DNA of 29,433 nucleotides from the IMG/VR virus record IMGVR_UViG_3300030106_003404, positions 1 to 29,433 of that record. One strand, written 5' to 3'. Below, piece by piece: positions 1 through 8,225 of the stretch. A model generated the notes under the pieces. That model worked only from the letters and a program-made list of their open reading frames with translations, ran no database searches and was not told the DNA's origin. The translations under genes were made by a program, and so were the position numbers. This stretch comes from a virus. Position 1 is the first letter of the stretch; each line of letters opens with the position of its first letter.

Positions 1-1457
1 ATAGGATTGTCTCTGGTAGGCGCATACGTCCAAGACGCTCTTGATATAGTTCCAATCATCCACAAATTTTCTACATAGTTATAAGACACATAATTAGTAA
101 TATCGGTATTGCCTGTGCCTACTGGGTAAAACCACATTACTTCACTAAAGTCTGGATTAGATGCCGCAAACACCTTTCCTAGCTGTTCCGTATTTATATT
201 GCTTAAAACAAAATCAAGTACAGAACACTCTAGTCTTTTAACAGATCCGTTGTAGACATAAAAACCCCTGTTATCCATAAAGAACACAGAGTCTCCAACA
301 GCAACCGCTGATTTAGGGCTTATCATTGAAACGCCCTCTGCCACAGATCCAAACTGAAATATAAAAGGTGCGCCCACAAATCGCATAGACTGAATGCCAA
401 TATCTGTCCAGATCAGTATTTCCTGTCTGGTTTTTACTGCACCAACAATCTCTGACCCAGAGCTTAATACTTGCCCCCCAGCAGAGTTAGTTGCTGTCGG
501 TGTCCAGTTCACTGCACTTTCTTGGTCAGACCACCTGACAAACAAAGGATTTAGCGAGGCACTTCCTATCGGGTTAACTCCGAAACAGATTACGTGTCTA
601 TCTACATCTGACACCATAACCTGCAATGCGGCTGTAGGAACATCGCTTGCCCCAGAAACAGCAGTCAAATTAACTGCCCTTGTTCCTGTGCCGCTACTTT
701 CATCCCAAAAATACACACCACCAGCACGGACATTAAACAACAAATCATCTGCAAAAGAATCCTGAGAATACAGTCTCAACTGGTTTGTTGAAGAAAGCGC
801 AGTGGTAGAACTCCAAGCTCCAACATCCCATGCTCCCACTCCCCAGCCAGTGCTTTCTAACCAAGCGTTCAAGCCTGTATTTATCTGGTATGCTCCAACT
901 GTTGAAGATCCACCATTTCCAGAATCACTACTATTAGCTGTTACAGCCGTCCCGTCTGTGTCTTTAGCAGTAATTGTGTAAGCATTTGCACTGGTAACAA
1001 CATTTACTTGATATTCTTGATTTAACACCGTAGCTGTTATATTGCCACCAAGAGTTGCCGCATCAGAAAATGTAACAAAATCGTTAGCTACCGCTCCATG
1101 CCCTGTATCAGTTACTGTAACTGTAGACGAACCATTACTTGCCGAAAACGTGACATCACCTGCGCTAGTGGTTGATCTTAAAGGAGTAACATCGTTGTAT
1201 ACTGTCCCCTCATTAACATAAAACTTTAAGTTTGTCCCAACACCAAGATATTTTGTACCGTCTGAAGCAACCCAGTCTAATAAGGATCTGGCAACCCCTT
1301 TAAAAGAAGATCCAATATACTTCTGCCAGCCACCTATCTTTTCAGGTTTTCCTTTTCTGAATCTAACTTTATCTCCATCGAACCAGCCACCATCCCTAGT
1401 GTATTGGGTGCTTTCCTTGTTGATACCAGGATTGATATTTATTTTCTGTAAAGGCAT
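1..1457 (-). CDS. Virion protein, P22 gp10-like (partial, C-terminus off left edge)
   Basis: The minus frame is open from an ATG at 1457 to the left edge, about 485 codons, with no stop. It begins MPLQKININPGINKEST and continues through a Trp/Gly-rich segment (GGWFDGDKVRFRKGKPEKIGGWQ). From memory this start is typical of marine podovirus proteins related to the P22 gp10 packaged-DNA stabilising tail hub; that assignment is by recall, not search. The body is rich in Ser, Thr, Gly, Val and Asn, as expected for a beta-structured virion protein. The start lies directly behind the stop of the peptidase gene, so the two are probably co-translated. The C-terminus cannot be judged. Confidence 0.7.
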   Translation of the reverse strand, partial: MPLQKININPGINKESTQYTRDGGWFDGDKVRFRKGKPEKIGGWQKYIGSSFKGVARSLLDWVASDGTKYLGVGTNLKFYVNEGTVYNDVTPLRSTTSAGDVTFSASNGSSTVTVTDTGHGAVANDFVTFSDAATLGGNITATVLNQEYQVNVVTSANAYTITAKDTDGTAVTANSSDSGNGGSSTVGAYQINTGLNAWLESTGWGVGAWDVGAWSSTTALSSTNQLRLYSQDSFADDLLFNVRAGGVYFWDESSGTGTRAVNLTAVSGASDVPTAALQVMVSDVDRHVICFGVNPIGSASLNPLFVRWSDQESAVNWTPTATNSAGGQVLSSGSEIVGAVKTRQEILIWTDIGIQSMRFVGAPFIFQFGSVAEGVSMISPKSAVAVGDSVFFMDNRGFYVYNGSVKRLECSVLDFVLSNINTEQLGKVFAASNPDFSEVMWFYPVGTGNTDITNYVSYNYVENLWMIGTISRASWTYAPTRDNP

Positions 1458-1808
1458 TTAGTAGCACCATAACATGGGCTGACTTGTTCTAGTGTCAACA
1501 TGAACAAACGTCTTAGCCACTCCGATTCCAGAAAACCCAAGCTCCAAAGCCTTGGACACAATAATAAATCTCTGTGATCCTCCTGACACAGCTATATCTG
1601 CCGCAATACCCAAGGTGTGCTGACCCGCCTTTTCTTTTTTTGCTTCAACACTATGAGAGGGGTCTCGATACCCTGATGTAATTGCAAAAGGAAAACCACA
1701 GCTTTCTCTTAATTCATCCAGAGCATGGATGAACTCGTCCTGAATTTCATTGTTGCCTGTTTCAGAACACTTAAACTCATCTCTTTTAAAAAACTTAAAA
1801 CTCACCAC
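1458..1808 (-). CDS. Endolysin, peptidase M15-type (D-Ala-D-Ala carboxypeptidase fold)
   Basis: This 116-residue protein has the zinc-peptidase M15 (M15_3/VanY-like) signature: SGYRDPSHS at 45-53, the H-x6-D zinc motif with His64 and Asp71 (HTLGIAADI), and the C-terminal ligand His103 in FVHVDTR. The family cleaves peptidoglycan peptide cross-links, and in phages it is the lysis enzyme. There is no signal peptide, so it would need a holin to reach the wall; two holin candidates lie about 900 bases upstream in the same operon. The length is normal for a single-domain phage M15 enzyme. It overlaps the preceding small basic gene by 7 bases. Confidence 0.88.
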   Translation of the reverse strand: MVSFKFFKRDEFKCSETGNNEIQDEFIHALDELRESCGFPFAITSGYRDPSHSVEAKKEKAGQHTLGIAADIAVSGGSQRFIIVSKALELGFSGIGVAKTFVHVDTRTSQPMLWCY

Positions 1809-2089
1809 TTCACCTTATGAGACCAATATCTCGCTGATAACTTAGAAGGATTAGGATCTTGTGCGTTGTGCCTGGCATAATAAGATTTTTTTCTAGCTTT
1901 ATCTTTTTTTGTTTTTGGGTTTTTACCTGCTCCCTTAACCCCCTGTTGACCAAACCTGATTGTCTTAACTTTGTTTCCTTCCTTGGCAACCACAACATGG
2001 CTTTTCTTTGGGTGGTTAGGTGTTCTCTTCGGCTTGTTATACCCAGATACGCCAGCCCTTGCCAGTCTTGAATCTTTCTTGCTTGCCAT
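1802..2089 (-). CDS. Small basic conserved phage protein
   Basis: This 95-residue, Lys/Arg-rich protein starts MASKKDSRLARAGVSGYNKP. It has a central HVVVAKEGNKVKTIRFGQQG segment, which looks like a short beta meander, and ends KLSARYWSHKVKW. I recall near-identical proteins in many marine phage genomes, always uncharacterised. The high charge suggests nucleic-acid or membrane contact, but that is inference. It is the last of four consecutive small basic proteins between the holin candidates and the endolysin. Tight spacing to both neighbours argues for one transcript. Confidence 0.8.
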   Translation of the reverse strand: MASKKDSRLARAGVSGYNKPKRTPNHPKKSHVVVAKEGNKVKTIRFGQQGVKGAGKNPKTKKDKARKKSYYARHNAQDPNPSKLSARYWSHKVKW

Positions 2090-2091
2090 AG

Positions 2092-2346
2092 CTACTTCCT
2101 ATGCCTTGCTGTTTTCTTGGCTATCTTTTTAGGCTGTTTAGAAAACTGTTTTCCTTTTTTCGTGTCTGCTCTTTTCTTTTTGGTGGTAGCCGCGTACTCT
2201 TTAGAAGACATAGATTTAATGGCTTTTTCGGGCAGGTAGCGTTCTCCAGTGGCTTTTGAGCCTTGGGTAGAGGGTTTACCACTCTTTGTCCTCCACTTCT
2301 GTTTTGTCCACTTTTTAAGGGACTTTTGCGACTTCTTGAGAGCCAT
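2092..2346 (-). CDS. Small lysine-rich phage protein
   Basis: 84 residues, dominated by Lys, Ser, Thr and Gln: it starts MALKKSQKSLKKWTKQKWRT and ends KKIAKKTARHRK. The middle (GERYLPEKAIKSMSSKEY) looks like the only folded part. Related sequences occur in marine phages by recall; no function is known to me. Its ATG shares a base with the stop of the 39-residue ORF upstream (TAATG), indicating translational coupling. It could be a DNA-packing or RNA-binding peptide, but nothing in the sequence decides this. Confidence 0.78.
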   Translation of the reverse strand: MALKKSQKSLKKWTKQKWRTKSGKPSTQGSKATGERYLPEKAIKSMSSKEYAATTKKKRADTKKGKQFSKQPKKIAKKTARHRK

Positions 2347-2465
2347 TACTTTTTCTTCTTAGGCAACGTCTTTTCAAGAGCCTTGGCTTGAGCCGCGTGC
2401 ATCTTAGCTGAGTTTTTAAGTTGAGAAATCATTTTGCGCTTTTGCGCTGGACTTAGTTCTGCCAT
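2346..2465 (-). CDS. 39-residue basic ORF
   Basis: This very short frame lies exactly between two small basic genes. ATG at 2465 overlaps the upstream stop as TAATG and its own stop overlaps the next ATG in the same way. It encodes MAELSPAQKRKMISQLKNSA followed by an Ala/Lys helix and a KKKK end. The precise double overlap and the helix-like heptad pattern argue that it is real. No catalytic motif is present; the product would be an amphipathic basic helix. Function unknown. Confidence 0.7.
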   Translation of the reverse strand: MAELSPAQKRKMISQLKNSAKMHAAQAKALEKTLPKKKK

Positions 2466-2677
2466 TAGTCTTTATATCCTCCACCAGCTTTTTTGTATGC
2501 TGAAGCAAGCATCTGGGCTTTCCTAGCTGACCACTGCCCAGGTTTCCCACCCTTGCCTCCAGCTTTGATTCTGCTAAAAATCCTTTTCCTCAAGGAAGGC
2601 TTGGTGTAATTACCTGCCTCGTTTACCTTTGATTTAGCTTTCTTCTTTGGTTTTGCTTTTGCCTTTGCTTTTGCCAT
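2465..2677 (-). CDS. Small basic phage protein (GGKPGQWSARKAQ family)
   Basis: 70 residues. The first 17 are an Ala/Lys run (MAKAKAKAKPKKKAKSK); the rest is a compact conserved-looking segment with NYTKPSLRKRIFSRIKA and GGKPGQWSARKAQMLASAYK, ending GGGYKD. I recall this motif as widespread in marine phages and large algal viruses as an unknown-function domain. Both ends are coupled by TAATG overlaps. The N-terminal lysine run resembles histone tails, which hints at DNA contact, but this is inference. Confidence 0.8.
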   Translation of the reverse strand: MAKAKAKAKPKKKAKSKVNEAGNYTKPSLRKRIFSRIKAGGKGGKPGQWSARKAQMLASAYKKAGGGYKD

Positions 2678-2877
2678 TACTCTTTTTTTCCTTGTCCTAA
2701 GAATAATCCAAATACTGCCGTCATTGCTCCGGTCACCACAGAGACTAGACCTGCCTGTTCAAAAGTCGGGTCTTGAATCCCCATAAACCAGTGTATTACA
2801 TCCCAGGTAGCTATAGCCATTACCAGCACTAACAGCCTTGGAAAGACTCGCCACTTATCAAACTCTTCGGGACTCAT
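2677..2877 (-). CDS. Putative holin, two membrane segments
   Basis: 66 residues with two hydrophobic stretches, about 12-31 (VFPRLLVLVMAIATWDVIHW) and 43-62 (GLVSVVTGAMTAVFGLFLGQ), and a charged tail GKKE. Size, topology and position near an M15 endolysin fit a class II-type holin, which would make membrane lesions to release or activate the endolysin. It overlaps the preceding membrane-protein gene by 4 bases and is followed by TAATG coupling. It could instead be an antiholin or a virion membrane protein. Confidence 0.65.
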   Translation of the reverse strand: MSPEEFDKWRVFPRLLVLVMAIATWDVIHWFMGIQDPTFEQAGLVSVVTGAMTAVFGLFLGQGKKE

Positions 2878-3251
2878 TTGCGTAACTTCATCAGTTTATC
2901 CGCTCCGCGAATGCCGAAACTAGCTGAGACCGCAATAAAGAGTAGGTATTGATACCAATCAGGAAGATTAGATAAAGCATCAAAACCAGCGTGAACCCTA
3001 TCCATGACAGCAATATCATCAAAAGCCACAGCGTACCCCACCATAAAGATAGGGACAGAGAGTACAAGCGTCCAGAACTCGTCTTTCCAACTTGTACCAG
3101 ACGCTGAAGCCATCTTGTCTTCCCAGTTTGCATCATTTTGAATTACCGTCATTTTAGCCTGATGTTTAGCCTGAGACTGCTCATGCTTGTTTTTCATCCA
3201 TGTACCAGCCAAGTTTGTTACTGGCCCAAGAACTGCACTGAATATATTCAT
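2874..3251 (-). CDS. Holin-like membrane protein (GTA_holin_3TM-type candidate)
   Basis: 125 residues. The N-terminus may be a short amphipathic or membrane helix (MNIFSAVLGPVTNLAGTWMK), followed by a polar helix (about 20-55), then two clear hydrophobic segments at about 58-77 (FWTLVLSVPIFMVGYAVAF) and 98-112 (WYQYLLFIAVSASFG). This resembles phage and gene-transfer-agent holins of the three-segment class, recognised by pattern only. The adjacent gene is a second holin candidate, so the pair may act as holin and antiholin. It overlaps the next gene by 4 bases. Confidence 0.6.
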   Translation of the reverse strand: MNIFSAVLGPVTNLAGTWMKNKHEQSQAKHQAKMTVIQNDANWEDKMASASGTSWKDEFWTLVLSVPIFMVGYAVAFDDIAVMDRVHAGFDALSNLPDWYQYLLFIAVSASFGIRGADKLMKLRK

Positions 3252-3254
3252 ATT

Positions 3255-3470
3255 TTAGTCCTGAAAAGTTGTGTTTGCAGATACCATTTTTGGTACACAG
3301 TAAGCTGTAATTAAGGTTTGTCTTCTAACAAAAGAATATCTGTAAGATACCTCGCCACTTTCCAATGCTCTGGCAAAGTAATTACATCTATGCACGTTGC
3401 GAAAAATAAACTGATTTGACTCAATAGGTTCGCCATCAACAATCATAATTAGAAGAAACGCCATTACCAT
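3255..3470 (-). CDS. Small protein with N-terminal hydrophobic segment
   Basis: 71 residues: MVMAFLLIMIVDGEPIES gives a short hydrophobic start, then a polar domain with two Cys (HRCNYFARAL and AYCVPKM). Two start codons are possible (ATG at 3470 and the third codon). The gene overlaps the end of the preceding membrane-protein gene by 7 bases. I do not recognise the family. A secreted or inner-membrane-anchored periplasmic peptide is possible, and a role in lysis would fit the neighbours, but no spanin motif is evident. Confidence 0.6.
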   Translation of the reverse strand: MVMAFLLIMIVDGEPIESNQFIFRNVHRCNYFARALESGEVSYRYSFVRRQTLITAYCVPKMVSANTTFQD

Positions 3471-3982
3471 AGTGGCAGACCTCCAAGCAAAAGCAATACT
3501 GTTGACAGGTCAGTATTAGTAATAAACGGTTCTGCATACGTGGATATTGCATACAGCATGGCTAAAAATACAGCTACAGCAACAATGAGTATAAAGCCAG
3601 CCCAGATCGTAATGCTTATTGCTTTTCTTCTAGCGGCTTCTTTAGCTCTCATCTCAGCAATGCGCCTTTTCCTCGCATTTGCCATTTCCACCTGAATCTC
3701 ATCCCAGAGATGAGCATTGCCAGAATAAATAAATAACTCACGAATCTCATTCATTCTGTCTTGATATTGTTTCTTTGCCAGAGTTATCTGGATTAATTCT
3801 TCCTGAGACAGGTTGTTTCTGTGTTTGTTTTGATACGCTTGAATATCTACTTGGGCTTGACCTAGCTTCCCTACAAACGCACCAATAGTATTAAGATCGT
3901 TGCACGTTCCTGCGACCTTGCTTATTGCCGCGCTTGCCGCATTGACGGTTGAGATAATCGCCATGATTTCCGCTACCGCCAC
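3464..3982 (-). CDS. Coiled-coil membrane protein, virion or lysis associated
   Basis: 172 residues. Start taken as GTG at 3982 because an AGGAG lies 8 bases upstream; an in-frame ATG six codons later is the alternative. Residues 1-35 are Ala/Ile-rich, 35-115 are mostly helical and charged with a basic run (ARKRRIAEMRAKEAARRKA), and 120-145 is a strong membrane segment (ISITIWAGFILIVAVAVFLA). The last 30 residues are again hydrophobic. Small proteins beginning with such Ala/Ile helices sit among internal virion proteins in other marine phages by recall, but a membrane role is equally possible. Confidence 0.65.
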   Translation of the reverse strand: MAVAEIMAIISTVNAASAAISKVAGTCNDLNTIGAFVGKLGQAQVDIQAYQNKHRNNLSQEELIQITLAKKQYQDRMNEIRELFIYSGNAHLWDEIQVEMANARKRRIAEMRAKEAARRKAISITIWAGFILIVAVAVFLAMLYAISTYAEPFITNTDLSTVLLLLGGLPLW

Positions 3983-4051
3983 GATGTTTGCTCCTGCGTT
4001 TTGGATACCCTATTGAGAAAAAAAATGATCTGATATCCACCGCCTTTGATC

Positions 4052-4849
4052 TTAACTTGTTGGGCAGACAGGCATTGTTGATCCACTGCTCCCTACAGAA
4101 ATCACACCTGATCCTGTAGCGGCGTTAATACAATTAACCCCAGCAATCCAAACGGTGTTTGAGTTTTCGATTTGATTAAGAATTTCATCCAGTTGAGAGT
4201 CATAATTTGGAATAACAATTCCACCAATCGCTGTCAGTATTTCTTGAAAATTTGATGTCCAATCTGGAAATTGAAGATTACTTAACGCATCTAAAACATC
4301 AGAGTTATCACCAACAACACTACCGGAACCACCATTATTGATGCTTGCTAAACCTAGCCCAAGTCCCAGATCAACTGACTGCTGACCAGCAACATTGATT
4401 GCCTCATACGAGCCTAATCCAAGATTCAACATATTTTCATTGTTGCTTCCCAGCATTTCATAAAGAGCCGTGGTCTTGTTTCCTTCCTGCTCAATCCTTG
4501 CAAGGTTAGAGGTCATAGCATGTCTGGCTGTAGTCTTCTGGGCATCACTGGAAATCCACATGGCTCCAAGGCTTCCGACAACTGGAAGGACTGCCTTGCT
4601 CCACTCAAGAGCCGCAGATTGTTGAGGGATTACCTGTGTCTGAGGTGACTGCATCAAGGCTAAAGCCATTACAGCAGACCCTGCGGCTGATGAATCGCCA
4701 CTAGCGGCAATCTTGGATAACGCCTCAGATTTAGCTTGTTGTGCCTGACTCTGCGCTATGGCTATCTGTTGAACAGCTTGGTAGTATTCTTGCCCTGCTG
4801 TTTGACATCCCGTTATAAATACCGCCAGTATCAGTCCGATAATCCTCAT
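4052..4849 (-). CDS. Phage-encoded lipoprotein
   Basis: 265 residues beginning MRIIGLILAVFITGC: a short basic n-region, a hydrophobic core and a lipobox ending at Cys15 (ITGC), so the mature protein should be lipid-anchored. Residues 16-65 form a Gln/Ala-rich helix, 85-140 a further helical part, and 140-190 are Gly/Asn/Ser-rich. Two Cys occur near the C-terminus (VNCINAA and MPVCPTS). It is far longer than a classical outer-membrane spanin, so its role (lysis, exclusion of other phages, or host-envelope modification) is open. About 70 noncoding bases follow before the next gene. Confidence 0.75.
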   Translation of the reverse strand: MRIIGLILAVFITGCQTAGQEYYQAVQQIAIAQSQAQQAKSEALSKIAASGDSSAAGSAVMALALMQSPQTQVIPQQSAALEWSKAVLPVVGSLGAMWISSDAQKTTARHAMTSNLARIEQEGNKTTALYEMLGSNNENMLNLGLGSYEAINVAGQQSVDLGLGLGLASINNGGSGSVVGDNSDVLDALSNLQFPDWTSNFQEILTAIGGIVIPNYDSQLDEILNQIENSNTVWIAGVNCINAATGSGVISVGSSGSTMPVCPTS

Positions 4850-4853
4850 TGAT

Positions 4854-5435
4854 TTATCCCTCTGTAGGCCAATTTTGTCCCGCCATAACTGTTGCTAAAG
4901 CGTCTACGTCAGACGCATTTCCTATTGCTGTTTCTAATCTTGCACATTCTGTAATTACTCCGGCACGATATGTGGCTGTTGCAGACGGTATAGCTACGTC
5001 ACGCTCGTATTTCCTAATGACCATCCAATCTGTAGATGTTAATAGCTTGTTTGCTGTAGTTTTGACTTGTTCCGTCATTACAGATTTAAGACCTTGGTTA
5101 ATTACTTTTTCACTGGTATCAACCATTTTCTTTGTGTCTTCATCCCAGACTTGCACATAAACCTGATTTCCGTCTATGTCTTTTGCATCAGAATCATCAA
5201 GAGCTTTAGCTGTATTAGTAAATTGTTGAGTCGGCACACCATCAACAAGAACAATATCGCCTTGTATAACGTAATAATATGTTCTGTCTTTTTGTTCCCC
5301 ATTAACAACGTCTTCTACATTTTCTGCCTTTTTAAACTCTGAATTAGCTACGCCACCAGCAAAAGAAGTGTTGGGAAATAATTGTTTTATTGTTCCTGTT
5401 GCGGTGATTGCACCGTCTTTTACTATTGCGTACAT
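4854..5435 (-). CDS. Tail-fibre-associated protein with assembly-chaperone-like C-terminus
   Basis: 193 residues. The N-terminal 1-60 reads as a small beta domain (MYAIVKDGAITATGTIKQLF). Residues about 115-185 contain KTTANKLLTSTDWMVIRKYE, then an R-x-G-V-I-T-E-C-A-R-L-E helix. The TDW...R..E...P.....YR pattern is common in small phage proteins next to fibre genes (tail-fibre assembly chaperones and DUF4376-like proteins). It directly follows the large fibre gene with a 3-base gap. The chaperone role is inferred from pattern and position. Confidence 0.68.
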   Translation of the reverse strand: MYAIVKDGAITATGTIKQLFPNTSFAGGVANSEFKKAENVEDVVNGEQKDRTYYYVIQGDIVLVDGVPTQQFTNTAKALDDSDAKDIDGNQVYVQVWDEDTKKMVDTSEKVINQGLKSVMTEQVKTTANKLLTSTDWMVIRKYERDVAIPSATATYRAGVITECARLETAIGNASDVDALATVMAGQNWPTEG

Positions 5436-5438
5436 TGT

Positions 5439-8225
5439 CTACCTCGCTGTTGCATATTTGAATGGTGATTCAGCCCATGCCATATATAGCATTGTTTCTC
5501 CATTTTGGTTTGTACCCGCAGAATTGCCACGTATTTTAAATCCATTAGAAAGAAAATCTATTTCATATTCAGCGTGTGCTGTTTCTGCGTTAGCTACATC
5601 TGCCCAAAGTACAGCATCTTTTACATTACCTACTTCACGTTTGTTGTCCCACATAAACCAAGAACCACCTGCTGAACTAGCTTCTTTTACTATAACTAAA
5701 GCTGGAGAAAACGAGGTAGTAACAACAGGGCCGTTTTCTGCTTCTCCATTACCCTTGTAGGTTCCGCTTTTAAAAAAATTTTCGACATTTGCAAAACAAT
5801 AAGCAATAAAGTCATCACCGCTTCTGTTGGCGTTAGTATCTGTGCCTATTGTAAAAACAGAACTTGTTGGAGCAGTATCATTCCACGTTGTATTGTCATC
5901 TGTTGACGCTCCTGTTGAGTTTAAACCTAAATAATCTGTTGCGTCATTGCGTGAATAAACTCTCCAGTTATCATCCGTGTCTCTATTTTTTAGTATTATT
6001 ACTGACGGAGCTACGCCAAGTTCATGCCCAACCGTGGCGTTAGCCCCTGTGCCAGTGTAACTTACTACACTAAATCCTGATGTGGTGTTTTCAGACACAA
6101 TCGAAAGACTAGAACCATCTAAGTTAGTTGCTCCAAAGGTACTGTTTGTGTTTACTTGACCGCCCATTCCTGAGTGAGCGGTGCAGTAGTAATAAAGGGT
6201 TGGCGCACTAGCCGCCACTGTAATTCTTGTGTAGGCTCCAGACGATCCAGGTGTCCCGTTAGTTGTTACACCTGTCGTATATTCTGAGCCGCCACCATGA
6301 CTGCCATCAGAGGTAGTAGAGAATCTAAGAGGATGGGTAGCGTTAGAACTGTCTGACTGATCGAAAGTGTATGTGCCGCCCTCTTGCAGGTTAAGCGTCA
6401 CCGCACTACTTCCATAATCATCAAAACGATATTTGTTACCACTATCGGACACTACCTTTACAGCATACGTTTTACTAGGCGTAGCTCCCCCTGCCCTCCA
6501 GCTCCAAGCTACATAAGTGGTTGTATTAACATTAAATCTGTAGGCACTATCTGCTCCAATGGTAAACCCATCAGAACCAAAAGCGGTAATTCCAGACGCA
6601 TCTGTAACTTCTACGTCACTTGTATTTGATTCTAAATACTTAGTTGAGCCTCTAACAGAATCTTGAAGGCGATGATCGTCACTTCCGCTTCTTGACTTAA
6701 TCCAGAGCCAATCCGGTTGATGACCAACACCAGTAATTGAGCGTGTACTTCCACTTCCTGTATAAAGCACAGGATTAAAATGCTCTGTGGATTTTTTAAT
6801 TGTTGGGGTTGACAGATTGCTACTACAAATAGATTTGTAACCACTAGGAATGTATTTAAAATCACCAATACCATTAGCGTCAGCATTGCCTCCTGCGGTA
6901 ATTGCTCCACAAAAAGTGCCGTTTTGTCCAAAATTTAATGTTTGTTGTGAAGCCGCATAATTGTGTGTTGCAGGAACAATATTTACAGCAGTACTCCAAG
7001 TAAATGTTGGGTTAGAGCCAGCAACAGGATTCCCTGAGTTAAAAAAAGTACCGTTTTTACCCATCCATATTTTCTTGTTAGTCATGTCTATTGCTAGACA
7101 AAATATATCACCAATAGCAAAACTCGTTCCATCCATGCCTGATTGTTCAGTGAACGTGCTTCCAGTTTCTCTAACCGTTCCTTCTTGCCTTACTATTGCC
7201 TCTTCAGTAGAGTTGTTTTTTGTTGTAGTATTTGTCAAATTATCTGGTACTGCAAACCCAACATCAGGATAGCTTCCTCCACTTTCGTGATTAGCTTCAA
7301 CTCTTGACTCAAAATACCATTTACCAGACCCATCGAATAACAAAATTGTTCCATACGCCCATGCTGAATCAGTAGTGGAGTTTCCATTTACTCTTAAATT
7401 TCCTTGTGTCAAAGTGGAATAAGAACCATTGTTTAAAGAATTTAAGGTTGAAAAATTATTAGTGGGTGAATCAGGCATGACATCTGAATTTGCTAAATCT
7501 GTTGTTGTAAAATTATGTCCATTGCCAGAACTGTCCGTTCCGATAGCTCCTGAAACAAATTTTAAATAAAAACCATTAGTCCCATAAGAGCCTACATATT
7601 TTTTAGGAATCCAAGCGTTTGTTTCAGAATCCGTTTCTCCAAAAGAACTTGGTGCTAACTGTAAACCATCAATTTCTTGTAATTCTGCTAAGTAACCATC
7701 AAAAGGGTAAGATGTTCCTCCACTAAAATGTTCGCCTATAGTAACTTGGAATGTATGGTTTACAGGAAAATCTTCATTTTCATCAGGATCATTTGATGTT
7801 GCAAAACTTGTTTCTTGCACACCATTTACATAAATTTTAATTCGATTACTAGCTGTTCCTTGCGTAGTATCTACTGCAACTACAATATGATACCAAGCTC
7901 CTACATCACGAAATTTTCTATTTGTTTTTCTCCAAATAGTTTGATATCCAGAAAACTCAAGAAAATCGTCATTAAAAGCTAAATATTGATATACATCGTC
8001 TGTATTGCCAGATCCTTGATATACCGTCCACAAAACATCGTAACCACTAGCATGAAGAGTTGATCTTTTAACCCAATGACTCCAAGTATACGTTCTACGA
8101 TTACCGCTAGAACTAGGTGTCATCCGTAAATTAGCAGTATCTCCTGTATCAAACATCAAAGACTGATTTATTTCATAGGCTTTACCGCCTGATGCAGATA
8201 ATAGTTTTGTAGCTCCAAAACTCAT
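5439..8225 (-). CDS. Large multidomain tail fibre (LamG, SPRY, cupredoxin-like, three repeated domains)
   Basis: 928 residues. About 20-225 look like a concanavalin/LamG-type jelly roll (WSHWVKR, WYHIVVAVD, IKIYVNGV, FDGYLAELQEIDG). About 270-440 resemble a SPRY domain (GKWYFESRVE, DVGFAVPD, IFCLAIDMTNKKIWMGKNG). About 484-580, 716-815 and 818-922 look like diverged copies of one domain (hydrophobic IILKNR/WIKSRS strand, then a C-terminal VAWSW, IAYCFA or LYMAWAE strand). About 585-690 is cupredoxin-like with His631, Cys681, His684 and Met687 in a type 1 copper arrangement. The set fits a host-surface recognition fibre. The start overlaps the stop of the preceding fibre gene by one base. Confidence 0.85.
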   Translation of the reverse strand: MSFGATKLLSASGGKAYEINQSLMFDTGDTANLRMTPSSSGNRRTYTWSHWVKRSTLHASGYDVLWTVYQGSGNTDDVYQYLAFNDDFLEFSGYQTIWRKTNRKFRDVGAWYHIVVAVDTTQGTASNRIKIYVNGVQETSFATSNDPDENEDFPVNHTFQVTIGEHFSGGTSYPFDGYLAELQEIDGLQLAPSSFGETDSETNAWIPKKYVGSYGTNGFYLKFVSGAIGTDSSGNGHNFTTTDLANSDVMPDSPTNNFSTLNSLNNGSYSTLTQGNLRVNGNSTTDSAWAYGTILLFDGSGKWYFESRVEANHESGGSYPDVGFAVPDNLTNTTTKNNSTEEAIVRQEGTVRETGSTFTEQSGMDGTSFAIGDIFCLAIDMTNKKIWMGKNGTFFNSGNPVAGSNPTFTWSTAVNIVPATHNYAASQQTLNFGQNGTFCGAITAGGNADANGIGDFKYIPSGYKSICSSNLSTPTIKKSTEHFNPVLYTGSGSTRSITGVGHQPDWLWIKSRSGSDDHRLQDSVRGSTKYLESNTSDVEVTDASGITAFGSDGFTIGADSAYRFNVNTTTYVAWSWRAGGATPSKTYAVKVVSDSGNKYRFDDYGSSAVTLNLQEGGTYTFDQSDSSNATHPLRFSTTSDGSHGGGSEYTTGVTTNGTPGSSGAYTRITVAASAPTLYYYCTAHSGMGGQVNTNSTFGATNLDGSSLSIVSENTTSGFSVVSYTGTGANATVGHELGVAPSVIILKNRDTDDNWRVYSRNDATDYLGLNSTGASTDDNTTWNDTAPTSSVFTIGTDTNANRSGDDFIAYCFANVENFFKSGTYKGNGEAENGPVVTTSFSPALVIVKEASSAGGSWFMWDNKREVGNVKDAVLWADVANAETAHAEYEIDFLSNGFKIRGNSAGTNQNGETMLYMAWAESPFKYATAR

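Noticed and set aside
4010-4040. Terminator after the lipoprotein gene
   Set aside because: There is an eight-base T-tract on the minus strand, but only a weak four-pair GATC stem before it.
5439-8225. Diversity-generating retroelement target in the large fibre
   Set aside because: No reverse transcriptase and no template repeat of the fibre C-terminus are visible in the window.
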